Position numbers and translations under genes: made by a program. Shown here piece by piece: positions 1-7,057 of a DNA stretch of 22,616 nucleotides. Where the stretch lies: assembly GCA_025937955.1 (NCBI GenBank), contig JAICQI010000007.1, positions 1-22,616 on the forward strand, written 5' to 3'. The DNA is from Pyrinomonadaceae bacterium. Its GTDB lineage: Bacteria > Acidobacteriota > Blastocatellia > Pyrinomonadales > Pyrinomonadaceae. The notes below the pieces were generated by a model that saw only the letters and a list, made by a program, of their open reading frames with translations, was not told where the DNA came from and ran no database searches. Every line of letters starts with the position of its first letter. Positions within the stretch are counted from its first letter, which is position 1.

Positions 1-146
1 AACGGATGAGCAGTCTTAAGGCTGCCGTTCAATGTTCTTGGCTTCAATCGCCCCTTCCACCCGCCCTGTACCTCCCCCGGCATCCGGCGGCGGACGGGCA
101 ATTTCTACCGCGCATGCCCAGTATTTGAGAGGAAACAAGGAGACAT
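1..146. other. Leader region before the HYR protein gene
   Basis: No coding frame with gene-like character is visible here. An imperfect inverted repeat at about 1-29 (AACGG...CCGTT with GCAG/CTGC inside) could be the tail of a terminator for a gene left of the window, but the window cuts it off. An AAGGAG Shine-Dalgarno sequence lies just before the ATG at 147. I could not pick a convincing -35/-10 pair. Confidence 0.3.
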
Positions 147-2708
147 ATGAATCAAAGAAGCGCACCCCTATCGCATTATTTTGTTTCTAAGAGAAAGCAT
201 TTTCGCCTTAAGTTACTGATCGCGTTTGTAATCGCCGCGATAGTTCCAGTGTTCGTTGTTTCTTCTGCTTCGCTATCTCAGAAATCATACCTCGGCGAAT
301 CCGGTGAAAAAACGAATCATCTCTCGTCAGTTAATGCAGTTACCAAAGTCTCTTCAACTTCATTGTTCGCGTGGCTTCCCCAGGCACCAGCCCCCGAAGC
401 TATTGCCACTTTTGCTGCCGATTGTACGACTCCCCAAGATACCTTTGAGGTAGGCGAGGTCGCGTGCGCAAAAGCTACAGGAACGTTGGTCGGTTCGTAC
501 AAAGTTTACTGGGTAAATTCACAAGGCGAGGCGTTACAGACAGATATTGTCAGCTCCACTAATCCCACAGCGACCTGGACGGTCACAGCATCAGGAAACT
601 GGAAAGCTTATCTATCTTCCAGCAGCCTCCGGGCACTCGCACTATTCAGGAGCAGCGACGAAAACGCGCCCGCCGTTGATTTGTCAGTATTAAATGTAGC
701 CATCGGCGGTTCATCCTTCGTCAGCGAGGGTCTCGTCAGCTATCAAGTCTGGGTTTCGAATAATGGTCCCGACACTGCTACGGACGTTAGTTTGGTCCAG
801 CCAATTCCAAACGACGCTACTCGTCAAACTCAGTCGCAAGACTCTGGACCAGCCTTCGACTGCACGGATAATCCGACAGACACGACCTGTACAATCACTA
901 GTCTTGCCAGTGGCGCCTCTGCCAATTTCACGTTCGTTTACCAACTGAATAACGGCGTAGCCGTAGGCACTTTAATCACCGGTACTTCTACAGTCAGCAG
1001 CGAGACGACCGAGCTCCACACACCCGACAACACCTCGACTTCGGAAAACGATGTAACCGCAGGCGCGCCCGGTAATACCTGCACGCTTGACTGCCCCAGT
1101 GACATCACAACGCTTGCGAATACAACCTTCAACGGAGACCCGGGAGCATTCGTCAGCTTCTCGAGCGCGGAAGGCATTGGTAGCTGCGGCGAAATCAGCA
1201 GCAGCCAAGCCTCCGGTTCCTTCTTCCCGGTGGGCACCACCACAATAACTGTCACTTCCGAAACCGGCGGAGGTGGTTGTACCTTTGACGTCACCGTTGT
1301 AACGGCCGGCGCGCCTACTATTTCGTGTCCGGCGGACGTCACCGTGACGGCTGCACAAGGCGAGGATTTCGCAAACGCCGCTCCGGGCACTCCGACGACG
1401 AATCCGTCAATGGATGTTTCGATCTCCGGTGTCAGGAGCGACGGCGAAGAATTGACGGCGACGTTCCCGCTGGGAACAACTCTCATCACCTGGACCGTAA
1501 CTGACTCAGTTGGTCTAACAGCCAGTTGTACTCAACGGATCATCGTAAATCCATTCGGCTGTGGAAACGACACCGAAAATCCGACAATCACAGCGCCAGC
1601 GGATATCGTGTTAGACACGCCGCCAAACATCAGCGGTAATTGCGGTTTCGTGATTGGCGAAAGCCAGTTAGGCACCGCCACGGCGGCTGACAACTGCACT
1701 GTAAATGTTTCTCGAACTGGAGTGCCCGCTGGAAACTTCTTCCCAGTTGGCGTGACCACCATCACTTATACCGCGACTGACTCGGCGGGAAATACTGCCA
1801 CGGACACGCAAACGGTGACGGTGCGTGATCTCACGGCCCCAATCATCGAGGCGCCGCCGGATGCAAGCTACACCTGCATGAGTGAGGTTCCGGCCGCGAG
1901 TCCGTCACAGGCAACACGAGGAACGGTGCTTGATGAAAACGGCAATCCGCTTCCGCCGGGTCCGCCCGTTGATAATTGCGGCACGCCGACAGTGACGATC
2001 AGCGAGACTGTGACTGGAGCGGGCAATCCAAGTAGTCCGCGGATCATTACGCGGACGTTTACGGCCACGGATGCTGCCGGTAATTCGGCGAGTGACGACC
2101 AGGTGATTACCGTCATCGACCCAACGCCGCCGACGATCAGTTGTCCGGCCGACATCACGGTTTACTTGCCGTTGAATAGTACTGATACGTCAACGGTAGT
2201 GAACTTCGACGTCACGGGCAGCGATAACTGCGGCACACCGACGATCACCACTAACGCGCCCGCTGGTAACGTCTTCCCAGTGGGTACAACCACAGTTATG
2301 GCAACAGCTAACGATGGCAATGGCAACACTGCCTCGTGCAGCTTCAACGTTACCGTGCTGTACAACTTCTCCGGCTTCTTCGCACCGGTCGACAACCCGC
2401 CGACCTTCAATGAAATGAAGGCGGGTCAGGCAGTACCCGTTAAGTTCAGTCTGAGTGGTAACAAGGGCTTGAACATCTTCGCGGCTAATTCGCCTAACTC
2501 GGTTCAGATCGCCTGCGATAACGGAGCCACGATCCTGCCGGTTGAAGAAACACTCAACGCTGGATCCAGCAGCCTGTCGTACGACGCGACCAGCGATCGT
2601 TACAACTATGTTTGGAAAACGGAAAATTCATGGAAGAACACTTGTCGTCAACTGAATGTGATCTTGAACGACGGCACGACACACAGCGCCCTGTTCAAGT
2701 TCAAGTAG
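147..2708 (+). CDS. Secreted multi-domain surface protein with DUF11, HYR repeats and a C-terminal PxKF domain
   Basis: The 853-residue product is probably exported and surface-associated or adhesin-like. A basic N-terminus (about 1-22) precedes a hydrophobic segment (about 23-42) that fits a long signal peptide or N-terminal anchor. Residues about 176-300 look like a DUF11 domain (conserved 'VSNNGPDTATDVSL' type motif). About 310-735 hold several HYR-like Ig-fold repeats, recognisable by repeated 'ISCPADxTV', 'FPVGTTTxT' and 'DxxGNTA' motifs (repeat starts near 390, 478, 561 and 657). The last ~115 residues carry the 'AGQAVPVKFSLSG' signature of PxKF domains. Paired cysteines recur in the repeats, which fits an extracytoplasmic protein. 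No C-terminal membrane anchor or LPXTG-like signal is seen. The ATG at 147 has an AAGGAG Shine-Dalgarno sequence. Function beyond adhesion or surface layering cannot be read from sequence; the binding partner is unknown. Confidence 0.85.
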   Translation: MNQRSAPLSHYFVSKRKHFRLKLLIAFVIAAIVPVFVVSSASLSQKSYLGESGEKTNHLSSVNAVTKVSSTSLFAWLPQAPAPEAIATFAADCTTPQDTFEVGEVACAKATGTLVGSYKVYWVNSQGEALQTDIVSSTNPTATWTVTASGNWKAYLSSSSLRALALFRSSDENAPAVDLSVLNVAIGGSSFVSEGLVSYQVWVSNNGPDTATDVSLVQPIPNDATRQTQSQDSGPAFDCTDNPTDTTCTITSLASGASANFTFVYQLNNGVAVGTLITGTSTVSSETTELHTPDNTSTSENDVTAGAPGNTCTLDCPSDITTLANTTFNGDPGAFVSFSSAEGIGSCGEISSSQASGSFFPVGTTTITVTSETGGGGCTFDVTVVTAGAPTISCPADVTVTAAQGEDFANAAPGTPTTNPSMDVSISGVRSDGEELTATFPLGTTLITWTVTDSVGLTASCTQRIIVNPFGCGNDTENPTITAPADIVLDTPPNISGNCGFVIGESQLGTATAADNCTVNVSRTGVPAGNFFPVGVTTITYTATDSAGNTATDTQTVTVRDLTAPIIEAPPDASYTCMSEVPAASPSQATRGTVLDENGNPLPPGPPVDNCGTPTVTISETVTGAGNPSSPRIITRTFTATDAAGNSASDDQVITVIDPTPPTISCPADITVYLPLNSTDTSTVVNFDVTGSDNCGTPTITTNAPAGNVFPVGTTTVMATANDGNGNTASCSFNVTVLYNFSGFFAPVDNPPTFNEMKAGQAVPVKFSLSGNKGLNIFAANSPNSVQIACDNGATILPVEETLNAGSSSLSYDATSDRYNYVWKTENSWKNTCRQLNVILNDGTTHSALFKFK

Positions 2709-2717
2709 AAAAGTGGC

Positions 2718-2746
2718 TGCCTGGGGGTGAACCAAACCCCCAGGCA
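2718..2746 (+). terminator. Stem-loop downstream of the HYR protein gene
   Basis: TGCCTGGGGG (2718-2727) pairs perfectly with CCCCCAGGCA (2737-2746). One more T-A pair closes the loop to 7 nt. It begins 10 nt after the stop codon, where an intrinsic terminator is expected. No clear T-run follows ('ATTACGCG'), so it may instead be a 3'-end stabilising hairpin or a leaky terminator. Confidence 0.55.
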
Positions 2747-2826
2747 ATTACGCGTTTGCTAAAGGTGTCCCAATATCTACCCCAAGTGAGGCTTATTCGA
2801 CCAACTTTGGGCGCGGGACTTAAACC

Positions 2827-2842
2827 GAAGCCACCCGGCTTC
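2827..2842 (+). other. Small hairpin in the leader of the beta-helix gene
   Basis: GAAGCC-ACCC-GGCTTC is a perfect 6-bp stem with a 4-nt loop, followed by ATTTCG. It lies about 65 nt upstream of the ATG at 2907. It could be a 5'-UTR structure or part of a weak terminator. The sequence alone does not decide. Confidence 0.3.
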
Positions 2843-2906
2843 ATTTCGATCCGAGAACACTGCTAATTCATAGCAATTAAGCTCAACCCCAATAAGGAGA
2901 ACGCAC

Positions 2907-3845
2907 ATGAGTAAGTTTCGCTTCACGTTTAATGTTCTGGCCGTTGCAATTTTCACCCTGACGGTCGTTTCTATGGCCCAGGCGCAAGCGACCCGAACCT
3001 GGGTGTCCGGGGTCGGTGACGACGTGAACCCCTGTAGCCGTACCGCTCCATGCAAGACTTACGCCGGAGCAATCTCGAAGACTGCTAGGGACGGCGAGAT
3101 CAGCACGTTGGATCCGGGCGGCTTCGGCGCAGTTACGATTACAAAGTCAATCACAATTAACGGCGGTGGCGCCGGTCAGGGTTACGGCTCGATTCTCGCG
3201 TCGTTTGTCAACGGCGTCATCATCAACATCACCGATCCGGCAGACGTACGCAAGACTGTCCGTCTTGACTGGTTGAACATCAACGGAGCAAGCACTGGTC
3301 TGGACGGCATTCGCTTCATCGGTGGAAACGCACTCTTCGTTGAAAACACTCTGATCGATGGTTTCACGGGTGACGGTATCGAAGTTAGCGGTGCCAACCT
3401 CGGAGCCACCAATCAACTCCATATGCGCAATGTGAGTATCAGAAACGTCGCAAACGGAGTGAACATCAATAACTCAACAACAAACGCAACTCAGCTTACG
3501 ATCGACGGTTGCCAGATCAGTAAAGCCACGAACGGAGTGAACGCTGGAAACGGGACGCGAGGTCTGATTTCCAACACCGCTATTTCATCGTGCACAGGGT
3601 CCGGCATCAATGCTACCGAAAGCACAAGTCCGACTGAGTTCGGCGTCAGCACCAGCAGCATCACGGCGAACGGCACGGGCATTACTGCGGGCGCCGGTAC
3701 AGAGGTGCTCATCGCCAGAGTTGTACTCACCGGCAACGGAACTTCGCTGGGCTTAGCCGGCACAGTACACAGCGGAGGTAATAATACAATCGGAAAGAAC
3801 GGTACGAACAACGCGCCTAACGGCACAGGGTTCCCCGAAAACTAA
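2907..3845 (+). CDS. Secreted right-handed parallel beta-helix protein
   Basis: The 312-residue product has a clear Sec signal peptide (basic start, hydrophobic core, 'AQA' cleavage near residue 26-28). The mature part opens with 'TRTWVSGVGDDVNPCSRTAPCKTYAGAI', the usual start of pectin-lyase-like secreted proteins in which 'DDxNPCSRxxPCKT' precedes the helix. The rest is made of short G/N/T/S/I-rich coils such as 'GDGIEVSG', 'NGVNINNS', 'NGVNAGNG' and 'GSGINATES', typical of a right-handed parallel beta-helix. No pectate-lyase catalytic motif is recognisable, so binding or structure is as likely as enzymatic activity. The ATG follows AAGGAG (2894-2899) by 7 nt. The gene shares orientation with the HYR protein gene, but a 198-nt gap with hairpins suggests separate or partly uncoupled transcription. 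Confidence 0.8.
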   Translation: MSKFRFTFNVLAVAIFTLTVVSMAQAQATRTWVSGVGDDVNPCSRTAPCKTYAGAISKTARDGEISTLDPGGFGAVTITKSITINGGGAGQGYGSILASFVNGVIINITDPADVRKTVRLDWLNINGASTGLDGIRFIGGNALFVENTLIDGFTGDGIEVSGANLGATNQLHMRNVSIRNVANGVNINNSTTNATQLTIDGCQISKATNGVNAGNGTRGLISNTAISSCTGSGINATESTSPTEFGVSTSSITANGTGITAGAGTEVLIARVVLTGNGTSLGLAGTVHSGGNNTIGKNGTNNAPNGTGFPEN

Positions 3846-3873
3846 CCTCCACCAAACCTGTAATACCTCGGTC

Positions 3874-3909
3874 CCTTCACGTCTCGCACTTGCGCGGGGC
3901 GTGAAGGGA
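3874..3909 (+). terminator. Probable terminator hairpin after the beta-helix gene
   Basis: CCCTTCACG (3874-3882) pairs perfectly with CGTGAAGGG (3901-3909) across an 18-nt loop that can form a further CGC/GCG pair. It starts about 28 nt after the stop codon. The sequence after it is 'ATTAGTTT', a weak T-tract, so intrinsic termination is plausible but not certain. Confidence 0.5.
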
Positions 3910-4073
3910 TTAGTTTCACGACCACAATACGGTCCTACCTAGCCGACGTCCGACGAAACCAGCTTTGCACGGAAGTGGTCATCATCGGTATCGTCCGGAG
4001 CAAAGAACTCTTGATACCGACGATAACGACTCTTAGCGCAAAAGCCTGAACCGCCGAACTCTAGAAGCAAAGA

Positions 4074-4115
4074 TCTCAGAGTCTCAGAGTCTCGGAGTGG
4101 CTCTGCACGAAAAGT
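4074..4115. repeat. CTCAGAGT module 1
   Basis: It contains CTCAGAGT tandemly repeated (4075-4090), then CTCGGAGT, then 'GCACGAAAAGT'. This matches the layout of the modules near 4219 and 4356: a CTCAGAGT run followed about 10-15 nt later by CGAAAAGT. Confidence 0.6.
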
Positions 4116-4145
4116 AGCTAAAATGGTCCTTGTCCGTTTGAAGTA

Positions 4146-4180
4146 CTTCTCTGGCGATCTACGCAGAGATCGCAGAGAAG
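4146..4180. repeat. Inverted repeat with CTTCTCTG / CAGAGAAG arms
   Basis: The arm 4146-4160 (CTTCTCTGGCGATCT) pairs with 4167-4180 (AGATCGCAGAGAAG), with one bulged G and a 6-nt loop. It resembles the 'CTCTGCGATCTCTGCG' type of intergenic palindrome seen in several bacterial phyla. It lies between two CTCAGAGT modules. Confidence 0.55.
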
Positions 4181-4218
4181 AACCAAATAATCGTTAAAAA
4201 CACTTTTGGCGCAAAGCT

Positions 4219-4253
4219 TCTCAGAGTCAGAGTGGGTTTCCCCGAAAAGTCTC
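4219..4253. repeat. CTCAGAGT module 2
   Basis: TCTCAGAGTCAGAGT (4219-4233) is followed by CCCGAAAAGTCTC (4241-4253). Its last bases are shared with the left arm of the 21-bp inverted repeat that starts at 4249. Confidence 0.6.
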
Positions 4254-4321
4254 CCGGAAAGGCGCAAAGCGCTGCCGCGTTTCCAAGGGATTTCTTGCGC
4301 CTTTGCGCCTTTACGGGAGAC
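4249..4321. repeat. 21-bp inverted repeat, one mismatch
   Basis: The left arm 4249-4269 (GTCTCCCGG then AAAGGCGCAAAG) pairs with the right arm 4301-4321 (CTTTGCGCCTTT then ACGGGAGAC) at 20 of 21 positions across a 31-nt centre. The AAAGGCGCAAAG core belongs to the 'GCAAAGGCGC' style of intergenic repeat. It may form a long RNA hairpin or DNA cruciform. No ORF or transposase is associated with it. Confidence 0.65.
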
Positions 4322-4336
4322 ATCTTCCGCGGTTTT

Positions 4337-4390
4337 GAGACTTTTCGTGCAAGCGTCTCAGAGTCTCAGAGTCGTTGCCCGAAAAGTCTC
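4337..4390. repeat. CTCAGAGT module 3, inside its own inverted repeat
   Basis: TCTCAGAGTCTCAGAGT (4356-4372) is followed by CGAAAAGTCTC (4380-4390). An inverted copy GAGACTTTTCG lies at 4337-4347, so module 3 sits between two perfectly complementary 11-bp arms. The same 11-bp arm also ends module 2. Confidence 0.6.
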
Positions 4391-4400
4391 ACTAAGCTCT

Positions 4401-4603
4401 TAGCCTGCAAAGCAGGCGTAGGCTTAAAGCCTGGGGCGCAAGCCCCAGTTCAATATTCAAGAAGCAGTTTGAGCCCGTGAAAACGGGCGACAGCGTCAAT
4501 GTTTTCAAGGTTTCGCCCACTGTCGCGGACTCTCGACGTAGATGTGATTGGTCCCTGGGGCCTTGCGCCCCACGCTTTATGCTTACGCCTTCTTCGCAGG
4601 CTA
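4401..4603. repeat. Nested palindromic repeat, copy A
   Basis: The element is bounded by TAGCCTGC (4401-4408) and its complement GCAGGCTA (4596-4603). The outer arms of about 48 bp are imperfect inverted repeats: the left reads TAGCCTGC, GGCGTA, CTGGGGCGCAAGCCCCAG, and the right mirrors it. An inner pair starts with GAGCCCGTGAAAACGGGC at 4471-4488 and has a degenerate partner near 4513-4535. Each arm folds on itself: CTGGGGC-GCAA-GCCCCAG (4431-4448) and CCCGT-GAAA-ACGGG (4474-4487) have GNRA-type loops. The copy at 16521-16736 matches it closely in arm sequence and order. No ORF is associated. Confidence 0.8.
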
Positions 4604-4626
4604 TGTAGGGACATTCGGGCAAAGCC

Positions 4627-4635
4627 TCTCAGAGT
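4627..4635. repeat. CTCAGAGT module 4, truncated
   Basis: A single TCTCAGAGT occurs right after the nested palindrome and abuts the A-run of the minus-strand terminator. The CGAAAAGTCTC half of the module is absent here. Confidence 0.4.
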
Positions 4636-4637
4636 CC

Positions 4638-4668
4638 AAAAAAAGGGGGACGCCCGCAGAGCGTCCCC
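4638..4668 (-). terminator. Strong intrinsic terminator of the S74 gene
   Basis: Read on the minus strand, GGGGACGC (4668-4661) pairs perfectly with GCGTCCCC (4653-4646) over a 7-nt loop. A C and a run of seven T follow (the A-run at 4638-4644 on +). It starts 21 nt past the stop codon of the minus-strand gene. Stem, loop and T-run all fit a rho-independent terminator acting in the minus direction. Confidence 0.9.
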
Positions 4669-4689
4669 GGTTATATCTTTTGACCGTGC

Positions 4690-6510
4690 TTACCGGCGTC
4701 TTCGTGAAGTGGCTCTCAACCGCCGCACTTCTGACTTCAGTTTTTCAATCTCCTGTTGCTGCTCTTTGATTGCATTGAGCATCGTCCAAATGATCGGGTC
4801 GCTGTTGACCATCAGATAGCCATTTTCGGTTTGCGAAACGGCCTCCGGAATCACCTGCTGCACAGCTTGCGCTGTGAAGCCAACGTACTGTCCTTGTGAT
4901 TTGATGCCCAGAGCATTCTCGGGCTTGTATTCATAGCGGAGCGGCTGCAACCGCATTACCGCTTTGAGTCCACTATTGAATGCACCCTTGATGTTCTTAA
5001 GACGCTCATCGGAAAAGACTGACCAGGTTCCACCGCCCGGCTTGCTTGCGCTTCCGTTTACCGAAAGCAAGTCAGTGGGCGCTGAAGTTCCTATGCCTAC
5101 GTTGCCGCCCTGTCGGTTTAGCACGAGCGTGTTCGTTGCGATTCCGTCCCGCGATGCCTGAATCTCAGAAAAGAGCGAGGCCTGATTAACACCGAGGTGA
5201 AGACCCTGGGGGTTTGCAATTCCTCCCTTTACGATGGCAACGCTGGTGAAGTTGTCCGCTGGGGTGATAAATGTCGCCACATCGCCAGGATTATACGTAG
5301 TCGGAAGTGTCGTTCCTGCACCGAGTACGCTTAATCGCGTATCCGGACTTCCAGTTCCTATTCCGACGTCGCCATCGGCAGCAATATCAATGCTGCTGGT
5401 CGGCGCCCCTGGCCGGATGCGGAACGACAGACGCGAACCACCCGTCACGTCGCGGACGAAGAAGTTGGCTTCATTAGCACCAATGTCCCAGGTCTGAGCT
5501 GTGAAACCACCCGAATTGTTCTGTTCGAGTCGAATCGCGGGAGTGTCGGTTGTATTCGCGTGGACATCCAGCACCGGCGTGGCGGTCCCGATACCGACGT
5601 TGCCCCCGCTACTCACCCGCAACGAATTCGCCGGCGCTCCGGCATCAACTTGAAACACAAGCGTTCCTGTCTCTGAATTGCCCGTTGTGCCTTGATCTAC
5701 GAACGCGAGAAAATTGCCGCCACCACTCGCCGAGCTATTTGCCCTGATCTGCCAGTTATTCGAGGCAAAGCCGGCGCTCGTGCTGGTGTCGTCATACTGG
5801 ATACGAGTGTTGTTTTCTTTCACCCTGATGGTATCAAAGCCAAAGTTCTCTCCATCAACGCAGTCAAGTCCGACACAGGCACTTCCCTGCACGATTAAAT
5901 CGTCAGCAATCACGAAATCAAAGAAAGGATTAAGTACCGGGTGATGGCGGCGGAAACCACTCATCGGTGCATTAGTATTGGGGCGGAAACTACTTGCGGC
6001 AGGCCGGAAAACTCGCGGCTGTTGCACACTTGCTACTTGAGTTCCTTCTTCCAAAGCTCCTGAGACGATAACCGAGCCGTTCAGGATCGCGAATCCTCCT
6101 GAAAAAACGGCCGGCTGAGCTGACAATGCGCCACGTTTAATCAGATCGCGCCGCACTTCCTCGTCATTACCTTTGGCGCGTGCCGCGGCAAGTTGTTCTC
6201 GAACGTCAGCCGGAATTGGAGGCGTAACGCGAAGTTCGTAAGAGTATTGACCGTCAGCAAATCTTTCGCCTTTCGAATCTGTAAGTGTAAATTCGGCAGA
6301 GCGACCCTTAAACTCTTTGCGGAAGACTTGTCCATCAGGCGCGGAAATCGTAAGTGTTAATTCTGTATGTGGAACAGCAACATCCCACCTAACGGTTGAT
6401 CCACTGCCACTAACTCTAATCTTGTCATCCTGCCCGAAGGCCAACACTTGGAAACAGGCAACAACCAATATCACACGCACAAAGGCGTATACACTTTTCG
6501 AATATTTCAC
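4690..6510 (-). CDS. Secreted protein with VGIGT repeats and C-terminal peptidase S74 chaperone domain
   Basis: The 606-residue product begins with a signal peptide (hydrophobic 11-24, likely cut after AFG at 24-26). Residues about 27-115 resemble a small beta-rich domain with FlgD-like 'DGQVFRKEF...DGQYSYELRV' features. The middle has three 'G(N/D)VGIGTxxP' turns (about 303, 378 and 468), as in tail-fibre-like trimeric beta structures. The C-terminus from S500 has 'SDERLKNIKGAF', 'LQPLRYEY' and 'VGFTAQAVQQVIPEAV', the S74 intramolecular chaperone of endosialidase-type tail spikes, and ends in a basic coiled coil (about 580-606). In that family the domain promotes trimerisation and cuts itself off at a Ser-Asp pair; S500-D501 fits. 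The start is GTG with a perfect AAAGGAGG (6524-6517) 6 nt upstream. No phage genes lie nearby, so a bacterial surface or secreted fibre is inferred. Confidence 0.85.
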   Translation of the reverse strand: MKYSKSVYAFVRVILVVACFQVLAFGQDDKIRVSGSGSTVRWDVAVPHTELTLTISAPDGQVFRKEFKGRSAEFTLTDSKGERFADGQYSYELRVTPPIPADVREQLAAARAKGNDEEVRRDLIKRGALSAQPAVFSGGFAILNGSVIVSGALEEGTQVASVQQPRVFRPAASSFRPNTNAPMSGFRRHHPVLNPFFDFVIADDLIVQGSACVGLDCVDGENFGFDTIRVKENNTRIQYDDTSTSAGFASNNWQIRANSSASGGGNFLAFVDQGTTGNSETGTLVFQVDAGAPANSLRVSSGGNVGIGTATPVLDVHANTTDTPAIRLEQNNSGGFTAQTWDIGANEANFFVRDVTGGSRLSFRIRPGAPTSSIDIAADGDVGIGTGSPDTRLSVLGAGTTLPTTYNPGDVATFITPADNFTSVAIVKGGIANPQGLHLGVNQASLFSEIQASRDGIATNTLVLNRQGGNVGIGTSAPTDLLSVNGSASKPGGGTWSVFSDERLKNIKGAFNSGLKAVMRLQPLRYEYKPENALGIKSQGQYVGFTAQAVQQVIPEAVSQTENGYLMVNSDPIIWTMLNAIKEQQQEIEKLKSEVRRLRATSRRRR

Positions 6511-6730
6511 TGGGAACCTCCTTTGGAAGTGGGCTTGAACGCCGAATACAACAACAGGTGTATAAGGCCTGTGATTCTGAACGAGGATCAGAAGAAGGAC
6601 TTACGCTAAGGGGGAGGCCGAACTGGGACGGCTTGATATACCAACCTGCGTCGAAGGTGTCAAGAAATCTTTTCAGACTCTTCACAGGATCAGTCCGTTT
6701 CCGGCAAACCTGCCCGAATCGACCTCATGG

Positions 6731-6914
6731 ATGGATAATGCGCGTTTAGCGACAAAGCTGTTCGCCTTGCTGGTAGTGGCTGGATTCTGTTATTCCAAGC
6801 GTCTTTTCAATTAACGCGCAGTCTGAAAAAGAAAACGGACCACCTGTCTTTGACGAAGCGATTGCTCCCCCGCAAGACTTCGCGGCACGCGGCACGCATG
6901 CCTTGACCGATTAA
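6731..6914 (+). pseudogene. Small secreted-peptide gene broken by one extra base
   Basis: From ATG 6731 one frame gives a basic start and a hydrophobic run, 'MDNARLATKLFALLVVAGF'. It continues in that frame only to a stop just after 6810. If one base near 6788 is skipped, the next frame continues as 'VIPSVFSINAQSEKENGPPV' and on to TAA at 6912-6914. The joined product of about 60 residues has a textbook signal peptide ending '...SINAQ' and a short acidic/proline tail. Neither frame alone makes a sensible protein: the downstream frame has a TAG at about 6774 and no start. The break could be a real frameshift mutation or a sequencing/assembly error. No strong Shine-Dalgarno is seen and I do not recognise the family. 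Confidence 0.45.
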
Positions 6915-6931
6915 ACTAGTGCGGTTAGATT
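6903..6931 (+). promoter_or_regulatory. Candidate sigma-70-type promoter of the glycan cluster
   Basis: TTGACC (6903-6908), a 17-nt spacer and TAGATT (6926-6931) match the housekeeping consensus at 5/6 and 4/6 positions. It would give a leader of about 120 nt before the permease gene. The imperfect palindrome AAAGGGTTGCAAACCTTT (6949-6966) lies in that leader. The -35 box overlaps the last codons of the broken small gene, and chance matches are common, so this is only a candidate. Confidence 0.35.
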
Positions 6932-7057
6932 TATGTTTGCCTGCACCCTAAAGGGTTGCAAACCTTTTCAGATGTCTGAGCTTGCGCAAACTTGTAATTC
7001 TCTCGCCGCCACTGACATTACTTTAATGGCTATGAGAACGACGAGAGTACGTGCCTG

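Larger units (their letters stand above)
3846..4689. other. Repeat-rich intergenic region between convergent genes
   Basis: About 840 bp separate the convergent beta-helix and S74 genes, and I see no credible gene in it; the open frames are short and made of repeat sequence. From left to right it holds a possible terminator hairpin (3874-3909), a 12-bp inverted pair with one mismatch (3981-3992 with 4013-4024), CTCAGAGT-type modules, a hairpin at 4146-4180, a 21-bp inverted repeat (4249-4321), a 203-bp nested palindrome (4401-4603) and the terminator of the minus-strand gene (4638-4668). Confidence 0.7.
6511..7057. other. Divergent intergenic region between the S74 gene and the glycan cluster
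   Basis: About 550 bp separate the two divergent units. The left end carries the AAAGGAGG Shine-Dalgarno of the minus-strand gene (6517-6524). The stretch 6540-6730 shows no supported feature. A small frameshifted ORF (6731-6914), a possible promoter (6903-6931), an imperfect palindrome around AAAGGGTTGCAAACCTTT (6949-6966) and a 10-codon ORF (7026-7058) fill the rest. Confidence 0.6.

Noticed and set aside
938..1489. 183-codon minus-strand open frame inside the HYR gene
   Set aside because: It is the antisense shadow of a long, domain-rich coding sequence and has no Shine-Dalgarno or recognisable family.
2907..3845. Active pectate lyase
   Set aside because: The beta-helix pattern is clear but no lyase catalytic or calcium-binding motif is recognisable, so an enzymatic name is not justified.
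4074..4390. Possible CRISPR array from the CTCAGAGT repeats
   Set aside because: Repeats are short, internally tandem and unevenly built, spacers of about 100 bp contain other repeats, and no cas genes are present.
4401..4603. Insertion sequence or composite transposon bounded by the two palindromes (4401-16736)
   Set aside because: Neither copy encodes a transposase, and the 12-kb interval contains normal chromosomal genes on both strands. The copies are better seen as dispersed short repeats.
4206..4819. Overlapping short open frames in the 4.2-4.8 kb region
   Set aside because: They are translations of the CTCAGAGT modules, the nested palindrome and the antisense of the S74 C-terminus, not genes.
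4690..6510. Prophage tail-fibre gene
   Set aside because: A Sec signal peptide, its own terminator and the absence of any phage structural, lysis or integration gene argue for a bacterial secreted protein.
6558..6749. 63-codon + strand frame upstream of the broken small gene
   Set aside because: It has no Shine-Dalgarno and no domain or signal-peptide character, and it overlaps the better-supported small secreted frame.
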